The position numbers and the translations under genes were made by a program. Positions 20,700 through 29,325 of a stretch of 64,000 bases of DNA are shown in pieces. The notes beneath the pieces were generated by a model. It saw only the letters and a program-made list of their open reading frames with translations, was not told the origin of the DNA and ran no database searches. The DNA is from Anaerolineae bacterium. GTDB taxonomy: Bacteria > Chloroflexota > Anaerolineae > Aggregatilineales > Phototrophicaceae. Location: NCBI GenBank assembly GCA_023382675.1, contig JAHDWN010000015.1:1-64000 (forward strand), in the 5' to 3' direction. Positions within the stretch are counted from its first letter, which is position 1; the number at the start of each line of letters is the position of its first letter.

Positions 20700-21146
20700 A
20701 TGACAGCAATTGACAAGACTAAGGTTCAGCGTCTTTTCGAACGGGCAATGAACAATGCGGATCTTTCGGCCATCGACGAGCAGTTCTCGGCGGATGCGGT
20801 CGATCATCAGGAGCCGCCCGGTACGGACACAATCAGACATCTACGAGAGATCACCATCGGTCTCCACACAGCGTTCCCCGATCTCCACTTCGAAATCCAC
20901 AATATCCTGGCCGAAGGTAATACTGTGGCCTTCCGCTGCACCATGACCGGCACTCATCGCGGGCCACTCAATCTGGGGCCGGTGCACGGCCTCGCCCCTA
21001 CTGGACGGCGGGTCAGTGTTCCGCACATGTACTTCGTTCAGTTCGGCAAGGATGGCAAAGCGACCGATCTTTGGCATCAGTGGGATATCTCGATGCTGCT
21101 GCGGCAACTTGGCGCGATGCCAGAGACGCAGCGTCAGTCGGCCTAG
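20700..21146 (+). CDS. SnoaL-like ester cyclase family protein
   Basis: A 148-residue protein with the NTF2-like alpha+beta barrel of the SnoaL family: FERAMNNADLSAIDEQFSADAVDH near the N-terminus, HTAFPDLHFEIHNILAEGNTVAFRCTMTGTHRG in the middle, and GKATDLWHQWDISMLLRQLG at the end. Named members cyclise polyketides, but most single bacterial copies have no known substrate. The ATG at 20700 was chosen over an upstream in-frame ATG because AAGGAGGTTGAAGG precedes it. It stands alone before the trp promoter. Confidence 0.8.
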   Translation: MTAIDKTKVQRLFERAMNNADLSAIDEQFSADAVDHQEPPGTDTIRHLREITIGLHTAFPDLHFEIHNILAEGNTVAFRCTMTGTHRGPLNLGPVHGLAPTGRRVSVPHMYFVQFGKDGKATDLWHQWDISMLLRQLGAMPETQRQSA

Positions 21147-21309
21147 TGCAAAGTGGCGGTCGGCGATTTGCGCGGCGCGCCGGCCGCTCACCCTCACAAG
21201 ATGCAAGGAGTAACGGCGTTACGCACGAGGACATCACGGCGGTGATCATATCCTTCCTTGCACGCTGCTTCTTCAATCCACAAGCTGTCACCAAAAGTCC
21301 CTCAACTGC

Positions 21310-21338
21310 TTGACACGCCCGCCGATCCTCGCTATCCT
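21310..21338 (+). promoter_or_regulatory. sigma-70-type promoter of the trp operon
   Basis: TTGACA, a 17-base spacer and TATCCT. Transcription would begin near 21345, just at an 8-bp inverted repeat GTTCAGTT/AACTGAAC (21341-21348, 21368-21375) that precedes the T-box. The same -35 and -10 hexamers with the same spacing precede the Phe/Tyr leader at 30947. Confidence 0.7.
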
Positions 21339-21375
21339 GAGTTCAGTTGAATATGACAACGACGTTGAACTGAAC

Positions 21376-21640
21376 GAGTACACATCAAGGCGAGGCCCAG
21401 AGAGTTGCCGGAAGCTGGGAAGGTGACGCCGGCGCAGATGTGGAATGGCTCAGGGAGTTGCAGACGCGAACACGGGCACGCCGTACAGTAGCTTCTGCCG
21501 GAGATGCCACCGTTATCATGGCAAAGGGTATAGGCGTTCGCGTCCGTACCTGAAAAGAGCGTTCCTGCGCCCTGGCGCGGGATCAGCAAGGTGGCACCAC
21601 GGGAACCCCTCTCGTCCTTGATTGGCGAAGGGGTTTTTTG
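21376..21640 (+). promoter_or_regulatory. T-box leader sensing uncharged tRNA-Trp
   Basis: All main T-box parts are visible in order: AGTA at the stem I base (21377-21380), the AGAGAG loop at about 21399, the apical GCTGG, a specifier TGG at 21441-21443 followed by A, and the T-box sequence AAGGTGGCACCACGGG at 21588-21603. The acceptor-binding bulge UGGC (21592-21595) can pair with GCCA, matching the G73 discriminator usual in bacterial tRNA-Trp. CGTCCTT (21613-21619) is the 3' partner of the antiterminator, and an intrinsic terminator overlaps it. Uncharged tRNA-Trp should favour the antiterminator and switch on the trp genes, including trpS. Whether both TGGs near 21441 could act as specifier was considered; the first, followed by A, fits best. 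Confidence 0.92.
21604..21639 (+). terminator. intrinsic terminator of the trp T-box
   Basis: AACCCCT (21604-21610) pairs with AGGGGTT (21629-21635), followed by an unbroken T-tract to 21639. It overlaps the antiterminator's 3' strand at 21613-21619, giving the two exclusive folds of a transcriptional T-box. Confidence 0.88.
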
Positions 21641-21685
21641 TTTGCGTATCTCGCTTTTGAACGAGTGAAAACCGGGGACAAGCGT

Positions 21686-23206
21686 ATGGTATTTGCAACA
21701 ACCGTGGTGTCGGAAAAAGCTCGTGTCCAACCTGCTCGTGAAGACATGCAGCGTCTTTTCACGCAGGGCGACCTCGTGCCCGTTTATCGCACGCTGCTGG
21801 CGGATCTCGAAACGCCAATGAGCGTTTATCTCAAGCTCGGCCAGACCGGCGATTACGCCTTCTTGCTCGAAAGCGTTGAGGGCGGTGAGCAGGTCGGGCG
21901 TTATTCCTTCCTCGGCGTCAATCCACGCAGCGTCATCTCGGTTCGAGACGACACCGTGACCATGCTTCAAAATGGCCGCGGTGAGACGCGCGCCCTCGCG
22001 CCCGGCGAAGATGCGCTCGCCGCCGTCAAGCATGAGTTCGATCGCTTCACACCGGTTCGCCTGGAAGGGCTGCCGCGCTTCGTCGGTGGGGCGGTCGGCT
22101 GTCTCGCCTACGATGCTGTGCGCGCCTTTGAGCGCCTGCCGGAGACTGCCACCCGCGAGCTGGACGTACCCGATGCGGCCTTTATGCTGGTCGATACGCT
22201 CGTCATCTTCGACCATGCCAAGCACCAGATCACGATCCTCGCCAACGCGCACAACGCCGGTAATGCGGATGCTGCTTACGATGATGCTGTGCGACGCATC
22301 GAAGCCATCGAGACGGCGCTGCGCCAGCCGCTGCCGCCCATTCCTCAGTCCGGCGCGCCGGTCGCTGCCGAGATGGACTCCACGCACACGCAGGCGGAAT
22401 ACGAGGAGAATGTGCGCCAGGCCAAGGAATACATCGCGGCGGGTGATGCCTTCCAGATTGTCGTGTCGCAGCGCTTCAGCCGCCGCACGAGCGCGCCGCC
22501 GCTCGCCATCTATCGCGCCCTACGCGCGACCAATCCATCTCCCTACATGTTCCTGCTCCGCTTTGGCGATGATTTCACCCTCGTTGGCGCTTCGCCGGAG
22601 ATGATGGTACGTCTCGAAGATGGCGTGGCCACCAACCGTCCCATCGCCGGATCACGTCCGCGTGGCACTAACGAAGCGGAAGATCGCCAGTTGGAAGAAG
22701 ACCTGCTCGCCGATCCGAAAGAGCGCGCTGAGCACGTCATGCTGGTCGATCTTGGGCGCAATGATCTGGGACGTGTCTGCGATTACGGCACCGTCAAAGT
22801 CACGCGCATGATGTACGTTGAGCGCTACTCCGCCGTGATGCACATCGTCAGTCAGGTGCAGGGCAGGCTGCGCGCAGGCATGGATGCGTTCGATCTGCTG
22901 CGCGCGACTTTCCCGGCGGGCACGTTGAGCGGCGCACCCAAAGTCCGCGCGATGGAGATCATCGAGGAACTGGAAGGCACACGCCGCGGCATGTACGGCG
23001 GCGCGGTTGGCTACTTCAGCTTCGACGGCTCGATGGATACCTGTATCACCATCCGATCCGCGCTGGTCAAAGGCGATAGAGTCTATATCCAGGCTGGGGC
23101 CGGTATCGTCGCTGATAGTGTCCCCGCCACTGAGTATCAGGAGACCGTCAACAAGGCGCACGCGGTTGCGGTCGCCATTCAGCGTGCAGAAGAGGGCTTG
23201 GGCTGA
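21686..23206 (+). CDS. trpE: anthranilate synthase component I
   Basis: A 506-residue chorismate-utilising enzyme that makes anthranilate together with TrpG. LLESVEGGEQVGRYSFLG near residue 60 is the tryptophan feedback site. The catalytic half carries EYEENVRQAKEYIAAGDAFQIVVSQR, RPIAGSRPRGTNEAED, DLGRNDLGRV, MHIVSQVQG and FPAGTLSGAPKVRAMEII. The frame is open upstream to a TTG inside the terminator; ATG 21686 is taken as the start, with GGGGA before it. First gene after the T-box, so it is controlled both by transcription and by product inhibition. Identity is certain; the start could be a few codons off. Confidence 0.96.
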   Translation: MVFATTVVSEKARVQPAREDMQRLFTQGDLVPVYRTLLADLETPMSVYLKLGQTGDYAFLLESVEGGEQVGRYSFLGVNPRSVISVRDDTVTMLQNGRGETRALAPGEDALAAVKHEFDRFTPVRLEGLPRFVGGAVGCLAYDAVRAFERLPETATRELDVPDAAFMLVDTLVIFDHAKHQITILANAHNAGNADAAYDDAVRRIEAIETALRQPLPPIPQSGAPVAAEMDSTHTQAEYEENVRQAKEYIAAGDAFQIVVSQRFSRRTSAPPLAIYRALRATNPSPYMFLLRFGDDFTLVGASPEMMVRLEDGVATNRPIAGSRPRGTNEAEDRQLEEDLLADPKERAEHVMLVDLGRNDLGRVCDYGTVKVTRMMYVERYSAVMHIVSQVQGRLRAGMDAFDLLRATFPAGTLSGAPKVRAMEIIEELEGTRRGMYGGAVGYFSFDGSMDTCITIRSALVKGDRVYIQAGAGIVADSVPATEYQETVNKAHAVAVAIQRAEEGLG

Positions 23207-23208
23207 TC

Positions 23209-23859
23209 ATGACAGAGGTCAAACGCATCATTTTTATTCGTCCCGGTGAAACAGAGTGGAACCGGCAGGGCAAACAGCAGGGGTGGGTCGCTTCGCCGTT
23301 GGATGTGCGCGGGGTTCAACAGGCTGAAAAGCTGGCAAAAGTGGTGCCGTCTATCGGCGTCGGCGCGATCTACTCCAGCGATCTGGTGCGCGCCAAACAA
23401 ACGGCGGAGATCCTTGCTCGGAAGCTCGGCCTGACACCGGTCTACGACGAACGCCTGCGCGAGCGGTCGGTCGGTAACTGGCAAGGGCTTACGTTGAATG
23501 AGATACGCGATTGGTATTCGCGCGAATATGCGGCGCTCCAGGCCGATCCCGATCAGTTCCGGATTCCGGGTGGCGAGTCACGGCTGGATGTCGAGAAGCG
23601 CATGAAGACGGCGATTGTCGATATTCTGGCAACCGCATCCAACGAAACCATCGCCATCATATCGCATACGACCGCCATCAAGATGTGCGTTCGCATGCTC
23701 GCCGGCACGGATGTCGAGTTCAACTTCGTCACTAACACGTCTGTGACCACGCTGGCGCGCACCGAGAGCAGCACGTGGCGCGTGATCGCGGTTGATGACA
23801 CTTTACACCTGGAAGGACTTGAGGCGACGGCAGTCGAAGAGCCGGAGGACAAACGATGA
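23209..23859 (+). CDS. histidine phosphatase superfamily protein with RPG in place of RHG
   Basis: A 216-residue phosphoglycerate-mutase-like protein. The fold is clear: [11 protein letters not shown] at the N-terminus, [16 protein letters not shown] near 55-69, ERSVGNWQG near 85 and [11 protein letters not shown] near 148-158. The nucleophilic histidine of the RHG motif is Pro12 (codon CCC), so normal phosphoryl transfer through His should not occur; the second histidine (His153) and Arg61 remain. It lies 2 bases after trpE and overlaps trpG by 4 bases, so it is co-translated with anthranilate synthase. The role is unknown: regulatory, structural, or a different chemistry. Confidence 0.82.
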   Translation: MTEVKRIIFIRPGETEWNRQGKQQGWVASPLDVRGVQQAEKLAKVVPSIGVGAIYSSDLVRAKQTAEILARKLGLTPVYDERLRERSVGNWQGLTLNEIRDWYSREYAALQADPDQFRIPGGESRLDVEKRMKTAIVDILATASNETIAIISHTTAIKMCVRMLAGTDVEFNFVTNTSVTTLARTESSTWRVIAVDDTLHLEGLEATAVEEPEDKR

Positions 23860-24440
23860 TCCTGGTGATCGATAACTACGACAGCTTTACCTACAATCTG
23901 GTGCAGTATTTTGGCGAGCTTGGCGGCGAAATCTGCGTCGTTCGCAATGACCAGATCACACTGCCCGAGATTCGCGCGCTCAATCCGGAGCACATCGTCA
24001 TTTCGCCCGGCCCCGGCGATCCTGAGGATGGCGGCGTCTCGCTCGACGTTATCGAACATCTCGGCGCGACCACGCCGATCCTGGGCGTCTGCCTGGGGCA
24101 TCAGTGTATCGGCCAGGCGTATGGCGGCGTGGTCAAGCGCGCCGGGCGGCTCATGCATGGCAAGACGAGCCTCATCTATCACGACGGCGATCCCATGTTT
24201 GCCGGACTGTCGAATCCTTTCCAGGCGACGCGCTATCACAGCCTGATCGTCGAGCCAGAATCGCTGCCCGATTCGCTGCTGGTGACGGCGCGCACGCAGG
24301 AGGGTGAGATCATGGGGCTGCGTCACCGGGAGTACCCGGTCTATGGCGTTCAGTTCCACCCGGAGAGCATCCTGACTCCGGAGGGGATGCAGATATTGCG
24401 CAATTTCATCGGTGGTGAAGTAACGGCAAAGGTATCCTGA
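23856..24440 (+). CDS. trpG: anthranilate synthase component II (glutamine amidotransferase)
   Basis: A 194-residue class I amidotransferase: [16 protein letters not shown] at the start, the oxyanion loop [11 protein letters not shown], the nucleophile Cys in [24 protein letters not shown], and the His-Glu pair in [13 protein letters not shown]. It releases ammonia from glutamine for TrpE. In some bacteria the same subunit also serves aminodeoxychorismate synthase (PabA); no pabB is in the window. Its ATG overlaps the previous stop by ATGA, so translation is coupled. Confidence 0.95.
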   Translation: MILVIDNYDSFTYNLVQYFGELGGEICVVRNDQITLPEIRALNPEHIVISPGPGDPEDGGVSLDVIEHLGATTPILGVCLGHQCIGQAYGGVVKRAGRLMHGKTSLIYHDGDPMFAGLSNPFQATRYHSLIVEPESLPDSLLVTARTQEGEIMGLRHREYPVYGVQFHPESILTPEGMQILRNFIGGEVTAKVS

Positions 24441-24443
24441 CTC

Positions 24444-25478
24444 ATGGTTGAAGGACAGATTGAGAGCGCGCAGACAAGCGCTCCGCCACGCAAGAAAGTC
24501 GTGCTTTCCGGCGTACAGCCGACGGGCGTTCTGCATATCGGCAATTACATCGGCGCGCTGAGCTTGTGGGCACAGCAGCAGTACGAGTACAAGAACTATT
24601 TCATGATCGCCGATCTGCACGCGCTGACGATCCCGGAGTCGGTCAAAGCCAAGGAACTGCGCGCGAGTTCGCGCCGGGTTGCGGCGCTCTACATCGCCTC
24701 TGGCATTGACCCGGAGGAGAACGTCATCTTCTTGCAGTCGGCAGTTCCGGCGCATCCTTATCTGACCTGGATTCTGGGCTGCGTCACGCCGATGGGCTGG
24801 CTGGAACGCATGACGCAGTTCAAGACCAAGTCCGGCCAGACGGAGAGCGTCGGCACGGGCCTGTTCACCTATCCCGTGCTCCAGGCCGCCGACATCCTGC
24901 TCTACCAGGCGGACTACGTCCCGGTCGGTGAAGATCAGCGCCAGCATGTCGAACTGACCCGCGACATCGCGGCGCGTTTCAATCATCTCTTCGGCAAATG
25001 TTTCCGTCTGCCGGAAGGGCTGTACCGGACAACCGGGGCGCGTGTTATGGGGTTTGACGATCCAACGAGTAAGATGAGCAAGAGCCTGGCGGAGCAGCGG
25101 ACCGGTCACGCGGTGAACCTGCTCGATCCGCCGAACGTCATCAAGAAGACGATCATGTCCGCTGTCACTGACTCTGGCAACGAGGCGCGCTTCGAGCACG
25201 CGTCGGCGGGCGTGCGCAACCTGCTCGAACTGTACGAAGTGCTGACGAAAGAGCCGCGCGAACAGATCGAGAACCGCTTCCATGGCCAGGGCTATGGCAA
25301 CCTGAAGAAAGCCGTGACTGAGGCCGTCATTGAAACACTGCGACCGATTCAGGAGCGTTACCAGCAGATCACGAGCGAGCCGGGCTATCTCGACGATCTC
25401 CTGGCGCGCGGGGCGGAACGCGCCAGCCAGGTCGCCGACCGCACCCTGGCGAAGGCGCGCCAGCTCACTGGAGTCTAG
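24444..25478 (+). CDS. trpS: tryptophanyl-tRNA synthetase
   Basis: A 344-residue class Ic synthetase. HIGN at residues 31-34 is the HIGH motif in SGVQPTGVLHIGNYIGAL, with FMIADLHALT, GCVTPMGWLERMTQFK, QAADILLYQADYVPVGEDQRQHVELTRD and KMSKS at 210-214. It charges tRNA-Trp in the cytoplasm. Its place inside the trp biosynthetic operon, 3 bases after trpG, means that the tRNA whose charging it controls also governs its own transcription through the upstream T-box. The N-terminal 18 residues before the core are extra but have a plausible start. Confidence 0.96.
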   Translation: MVEGQIESAQTSAPPRKKVVLSGVQPTGVLHIGNYIGALSLWAQQQYEYKNYFMIADLHALTIPESVKAKELRASSRRVAALYIASGIDPEENVIFLQSAVPAHPYLTWILGCVTPMGWLERMTQFKTKSGQTESVGTGLFTYPVLQAADILLYQADYVPVGEDQRQHVELTRDIAARFNHLFGKCFRLPEGLYRTTGARVMGFDDPTSKMSKSLAEQRTGHAVNLLDPPNVIKKTIMSAVTDSGNEARFEHASAGVRNLLELYEVLTKEPREQIENRFHGQGYGNLKKAVTEAVIETLRPIQERYQQITSEPGYLDDLLARGAERASQVADRTLAKARQLTGV

Positions 25479-25486
25479 GGGGAACA

Positions 25487-26527
25487 ATGGACATTCAACG
25501 CGCAATTGACGTTCTTAGCCGCTATGGGCATCTCCAGCTTGATGAGGCCGAGGCGGTCATGAATCAGATCATGAGTGGCAGCGCGAGCGACGCGCAAATT
25601 GGCGCTTATCTCATGGCGCTGCGTATGAAGGGCGAAACGCAGGACGAAATCACTGGCAGCGCCCGCGCTATGCGCGCCAACGCGCACAAAGTCACCACTA
25701 ACGGCGATCCAGCCGATCTGCTCGATACCTGTGGCACGGGTGGCGACCGCAGCGGCACATTCAACATCAGCACGACGGTGGCTTTTGTCGCGGCGGGCGC
25801 AGGTATGAAAGTCGCCAAGCATGGCAACCGCGCGGCCAGCAGTAAGTGTGGCAGCGCGGATGTCCTCGGCGCGCTCGGCGTCAATCTCGATCTGACGCCC
25901 GATCAGGTCGGCGATTGTATCAACACCGTTGGCATCGGCTTTCTGTTTGCGCCAAAGCTCCACCCGGCCATGAAATATGCCATCGGCCCGCGCCGTGAAT
26001 TGGCCATGCGCACGATATTCAACATCCTTGGGCCGCTGACCAATCCGGCGGGCGCACGCCGCCAGTTGATGGGGGTGTTCGCCGCTGATCTGACCGACAT
26101 GCTCGCGCACGTGTTGGGGCAATTGGGCGCTGTCTCGGCCATGGTCGTCAATGGTTACGGCGGCCTGGATGAGCTGACCACGACCGGCCCGAATCGCGTC
26201 AGCCACTTTCACGACAACCGCGTCGAGACGTTCGAACTGCATCCCCAAGATTATGGTTTCCGGGGCGCGAACATTTCCGAGCTGCTCGGCGGCGAGGCTC
26301 AGGAGAACGCGGCCATTCTGCGCGGTGTGCTCGACGGGTCGATCACCGATGCCAAGCGCGATGTGGTCATCTTGAATGCGAGTGCGGCGCTCGTCGCTGG
26401 TGGCAAGGCCAACAGCCTGCGCACGGCCATTCAGCAGGCCGCCGATGCTATCGACAGCGGCGCGGCCTTGCAGAAGCTGGACGCGCTGATCGGCCACAGC
26501 CAGCAGCTTGCGGCGACGGTGCAGTAA
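25487..26527 (+). CDS. trpD: anthranilate phosphoribosyltransferase
   Basis: A 346-residue type III phosphoribosyltransferase. Visible are LDTCGTGGDRSGTFNISTT (the PRPP loop near residue 83), KHGNRAASSKCGSADVLGALG, FLFAPKLHPAMKYAIGPRRELAMRTIFNILGPLTNP and GYGGLDELTTTGPN. It joins anthranilate to PRPP, the second step to tryptophan. GGGGAAC precedes the ATG, 8 bases after trpS. The length is normal and no residue is unusual. Confidence 0.96.
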   Translation: MDIQRAIDVLSRYGHLQLDEAEAVMNQIMSGSASDAQIGAYLMALRMKGETQDEITGSARAMRANAHKVTTNGDPADLLDTCGTGGDRSGTFNISTTVAFVAAGAGMKVAKHGNRAASSKCGSADVLGALGVNLDLTPDQVGDCINTVGIGFLFAPKLHPAMKYAIGPRRELAMRTIFNILGPLTNPAGARRQLMGVFAADLTDMLAHVLGQLGAVSAMVVNGYGGLDELTTTGPNRVSHFHDNRVETFELHPQDYGFRGANISELLGGEAQENAAILRGVLDGSITDAKRDVVILNASAALVAGGKANSLRTAIQQAADAIDSGAALQKLDALIGHSQQLAATVQ

Positions 26528-26542
26528 GCCAAGGAGAACAAG

Positions 26543-27349
26543 GTGTTTGTCAAGACGGATACCATTCTCGACATCATCCTGACGCACAAACAGACGGAGA
26601 TCGCCGAGTGTTATCGCCGCCAGCCGCTGGCACAGGTGCAGCAGCGTGCCCGTAGTCTGCCGACGCCACAGGATTTCGCGCGGGCACTGCGCCGGGACAC
26701 GGTCGCGCTCATCGCCGAGGTCAAGAAAGCCTCACCGAGCAAGGGCGTCCTGATCGAGAATTTCGATCCGGCAGCGTTGGCAAAGACGTATGCGGAGAAC
26801 GGCGCGTCGGCGATCTCGGTGCTGGCGGATGAGCATTTCTTTCAGGGCAACATTCGTTATCTTGCCCAGGTGCGCCAGGTGACGGAGCGCCCGATTCTCT
26901 GCAAGGAGTTCATCGTCGATCCATATCAGATCTACGAAGCGCGCGCCTATCATGCGGATGCGATCCTGCTGATCGTGATGGCGCTGGAAGACGCGCAGCT
27001 TGCCGACATGCAGGCGTTGGCGCATGATCTGGGGATGGCGGCGCTGGTCGAAGTCCACAACGAACACGAGTTAGAGCGGGCGCTCAAGATCGGCGCTAAG
27101 CTCATCGGCGTCAACAACCGCGACCTGAAGACGTTCCACGAAGATCTGAGCACGACCGAGCGCGTCGCTCGCCTGATTCCACCCGATGTGACGCTGGTTG
27201 CGGAGAGCGCCATCCGCAGCGCGGATGATGTGCGGCGGATGGGCGAACTCGGTGCTCATGCGGCGCTTGTCGGCGAAGGGCTGGTCAAGTCGCCGGACAT
27301 TGGGGCGCAGGTGCGCCTGTTTAGCAGCCAACCACGTGAAGTGAGGTGA
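26543..27349 (+). CDS. trpC: indole-3-glycerol phosphate synthase
   Basis: A 268-residue TIM-barrel enzyme: ALIAEVKKASPSKGVL holds the catalytic lysine, followed by ISVLADEHFFQGNIRYL, RPILCKEFIVDPYQIYEARAYHADAILLI, LVEVHNEHELERAL, IGVNNRDLKTF and VAESAIRSADDV. It closes the indole ring by decarboxylation. The start is GTG at 26543 with AAGGAG upstream at 12 to 7 bases; no ATG fits. It is 1 base from trpF. Confidence 0.96.
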   Translation: MFVKTDTILDIILTHKQTEIAECYRRQPLAQVQQRARSLPTPQDFARALRRDTVALIAEVKKASPSKGVLIENFDPAALAKTYAENGASAISVLADEHFFQGNIRYLAQVRQVTERPILCKEFIVDPYQIYEARAYHADAILLIVMALEDAQLADMQALAHDLGMAALVEVHNEHELERALKIGAKLIGVNNRDLKTFHEDLSTTERVARLIPPDVTLVAESAIRSADDVRRMGELGAHAALVGEGLVKSPDIGAQVRLFSSQPREVR

Positions 27350-27350
27350 G

Positions 27351-28019
27351 ATGGTCAAAGTCAAGATCTGCGGTATCACGTCCTACGAGGATGCGCTGGC
27401 GGTAGCGCAGGCGGGGGCGGATATGTTGGGGCTTAACTTCTACAAGAGAAGCCCGCGCTATGTCACCGTCCAATCGGCGGCGGATATTGCCGCACGCCTG
27501 CGGGATGAACTCGGCGCGAACTGTCCGCTTTTGATCGGTCTGTTCGTCAATGAGGTCGTCGGGCGCATTTCGATCACGATGGAACAAGTCGGCTTCAAGA
27601 TGGCGCAGTTGAGCGGCGATGAGTCGCTCGAGATGCTTAAAGAAATGCACGGCGCGGGCTTCAAGGGCATCCGTCCGCGTAATATGAAAGAGGCGCTGGA
27701 AGACGCGCTGTATTTCACGCCCGCCGCGCCCAAAGATGATCGCTATCCTTCGCTCCTCCTCGACGCCTATCATCCCGATCTCTATGGGGGCACGGGTCAG
27801 CAAGCGAGCATTGATGTCGCCAAAGCCATCAAAGAAAAGACCCCGCGCCTGATGCTCGCCGGTGGCTTGAAGCCTGACAACGTCGCGGAGATCGTCAAAG
27901 CGGTGCAGCCCTGGGGTGTCGATGTCGCCAGCGGCGTCGAAACCAGCGGGCATTCGGGCAAAAAGGACATCGAAAAAGTGAAGGCGTTCATTGATGCGGC
28001 GAAAGGTGCTGCCGGATGA
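27351..28019 (+). CDS. trpF: phosphoribosylanthranilate isomerase
   Basis: A 222-residue TIM barrel: VKICGITSYEDA at the N-terminus with the catalytic cysteine, GADMLGLNFYKRSPRYV, IGLFVNE, LLLDAYHPDLYGGTGQQ, MLAGGLKPDNV and VDVASGVETSGHSGKKD. It isomerises phosphoribosylanthranilate. The SPRYV stretch and GGTG loop agree with the family. Its last codons overlap a tiny downstream ORF by ATGA. Confidence 0.95.
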   Translation: MVKVKICGITSYEDALAVAQAGADMLGLNFYKRSPRYVTVQSAADIAARLRDELGANCPLLIGLFVNEVVGRISITMEQVGFKMAQLSGDESLEMLKEMHGAGFKGIRPRNMKEALEDALYFTPAAPKDDRYPSLLLDAYHPDLYGGTGQQASIDVAKAIKEKTPRLMLAGGLKPDNVAEIVKAVQPWGVDVASGVETSGHSGKKDIEKVKAFIDAAKGAAG

Positions 28020-28102
28020 GCGTCTCATGGTGCTCTGTGATTGGAATGACGCCATCCATCTTGATGGAACGGTGTGGCAAGCTTGAGGCAGGTTTGCAAT
28101 GA
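28016..28102 (+). CDS. 28-codon ORF bridging trpF and trpB by double ATGA overlap
   Basis: The ATG at 28016 overlaps the trpF stop (ATGA) and the TGA at 28100-28102 overlaps the trpB start (ATGA), so the frame exactly spans the 79-base gap. The predicted peptide begins [10 protein letters not shown] and ends LEAGLQ, with one Trp codon and two Cys codons. It resembles nothing known to me. It could carry terminating ribosomes from trpF to trpB (translational coupling relay), be a remnant, or be chance. GAGGCAGG before trpB could also serve trpB directly. Confidence 0.35.
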   Translation: MSVSWCSVIGMTPSILMERCGKLEAGLQ

Positions 28103-29325
28103 CCCTGGACAAAAATCAGGCCCAACAGTCTGTATTTCCCGATGAGCGTGGCTACTTCGGCGATTTCGGCGGGCGCTTCGTGCCGGAAACGCTCATGCCC
28201 GCGCTCGATGAACTCACCGTCGCTTACCGTGAAGCCATGGCGGACGAGGCATTTCGCGCGCGTCTGGCGCATCTTCAGGCGACGTACACCGGACGCCCGA
28301 CACCGGTTACTTACGCCGCTCGCCTCAGCGAACAGCTCGGCGGCGCGCGCATCTACCTTAAGCGTGAAGACCTGGCGCATACCGGCGCGCACAAGATCAA
28401 CAACGCTTTGGGGCAGGCACTGCTGGCACAGCGCATGGGCAAACAGCGGGTGATTGCCGAAACCGGCGCGGGGCAGCACGGCGTTGCCAGCGCGACGGCG
28501 GCGGCGCTCCTCGGCCTGGAATGCCACGTCTACATGGGCACCGTCGATATGGCGCGCCAGCAGCCGAACGTGTTTCGGATGCGGCTGATGGGTGCGGAAG
28601 TCATTCCGGTCGAGAGCGGCAGCAAGACGCTCAAAGATGCCATCAACGAGGCGATTCGCGATTGGGTGACGAACGTGCGCACGACATTCTATCTGCTGGG
28701 ATCGGCGCTCGGCCCGCATCCCTACCCGATGATGGTGCGCGACTTCCAGAGCGTCATCGGCATCGAAGCGCGCCAGCAGATGCTCGATCAGGTTGGGCGG
28801 CTGCCGGATGTTTGCGTCGCCTGTGTCGGCGGTGGCAGCAATTCTATCGGCCTGTTCCATGCCTTCCGTGATGATCATGACGTGGAATTGATCGGTGTCG
28901 AGGCGGGGGGACATGGCATCGCCAGTCACGAGCACGCTGCCCGCTTTGCCGACCCGGACATCGGGCGACCGGGGGTGCTGCACGGCACGTTCTCGTTCGT
29001 CATGCAGGATGATGACGGGCAGATCATGAACACCCACAGCATCAGCGCCGGGTTGGATTATCCGTCGGTCGGGCCGGAGCACGCCTATCTGCGCCAGACC
29101 GAGCGCGCCTTCTACACGTCGGCGACCGATGACGAGGCGCTCGATGCGTTGCAAACGCTCAGCAAGTTAGAGGGCATCATCCCGGCGCTGGAAAGCGCGC
29201 ACGCAGTGGCCGAGGCGATCAAGCGCGCGCCGACGATGCCCAAAGACTCGATCATGCTGATCAATTTGTCCGGACGCGGCGATAAAGACCTGGACACCGT
29301 CATTCATGCCCTGGAGGAACGATGA
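28099..29325 (+). CDS. trpB: tryptophan synthase beta chain
   Basis: A 408-residue PLP enzyme of the TrpB1 type. [19 protein letters not shown] opens the protein, the PLP lysine is in [33 protein letters not shown] is the carboxylate/phosphate region, and [17 protein letters not shown] the glycine loop; [17 protein letters not shown] follows. It condenses indole with serine. One unusual gene separates it from trpA, where direct contact is usual. Length and residues are normal. Confidence 0.97.
   Translation: MTLDKNQAQQSVFPDERGYFGDFGGRFVPETLMPALDELTVAYREAMADEAFRARLAHLQATYTGRPTPVTYAARLSEQLGGARIYLKREDLAHTGAHKINNALGQALLAQRMGKQRVIAETGAGQHGVASATAAALLGLECHVYMGTVDMARQQPNVFRMRLMGAEVIPVESGSKTLKDAINEAIRDWVTNVRTTFYLLGSALGPHPYPMMVRDFQSVIGIEARQQMLDQVGRLPDVCVACVGGGSNSIGLFHAFRDDHDVELIGVEAGGHGIASHEHAARFADPDIGRPGVLHGTFSFVMQDDDGQIMNTHSISAGLDYPSVGPEHAYLRQTERAFYTSATDDEALDALQTLSKLEGIIPALESAHAVAEAIKRAPTMPKDSIMLINLSGRGDKDLDTVIHALEER

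Noticed and set aside
23553-25505. 650-codon minus-strand frame across trpG and trpS
   Set aside because: It is antisense to two certain genes, has no motifs and an Arg/His-rich composition typical of shadow frames.
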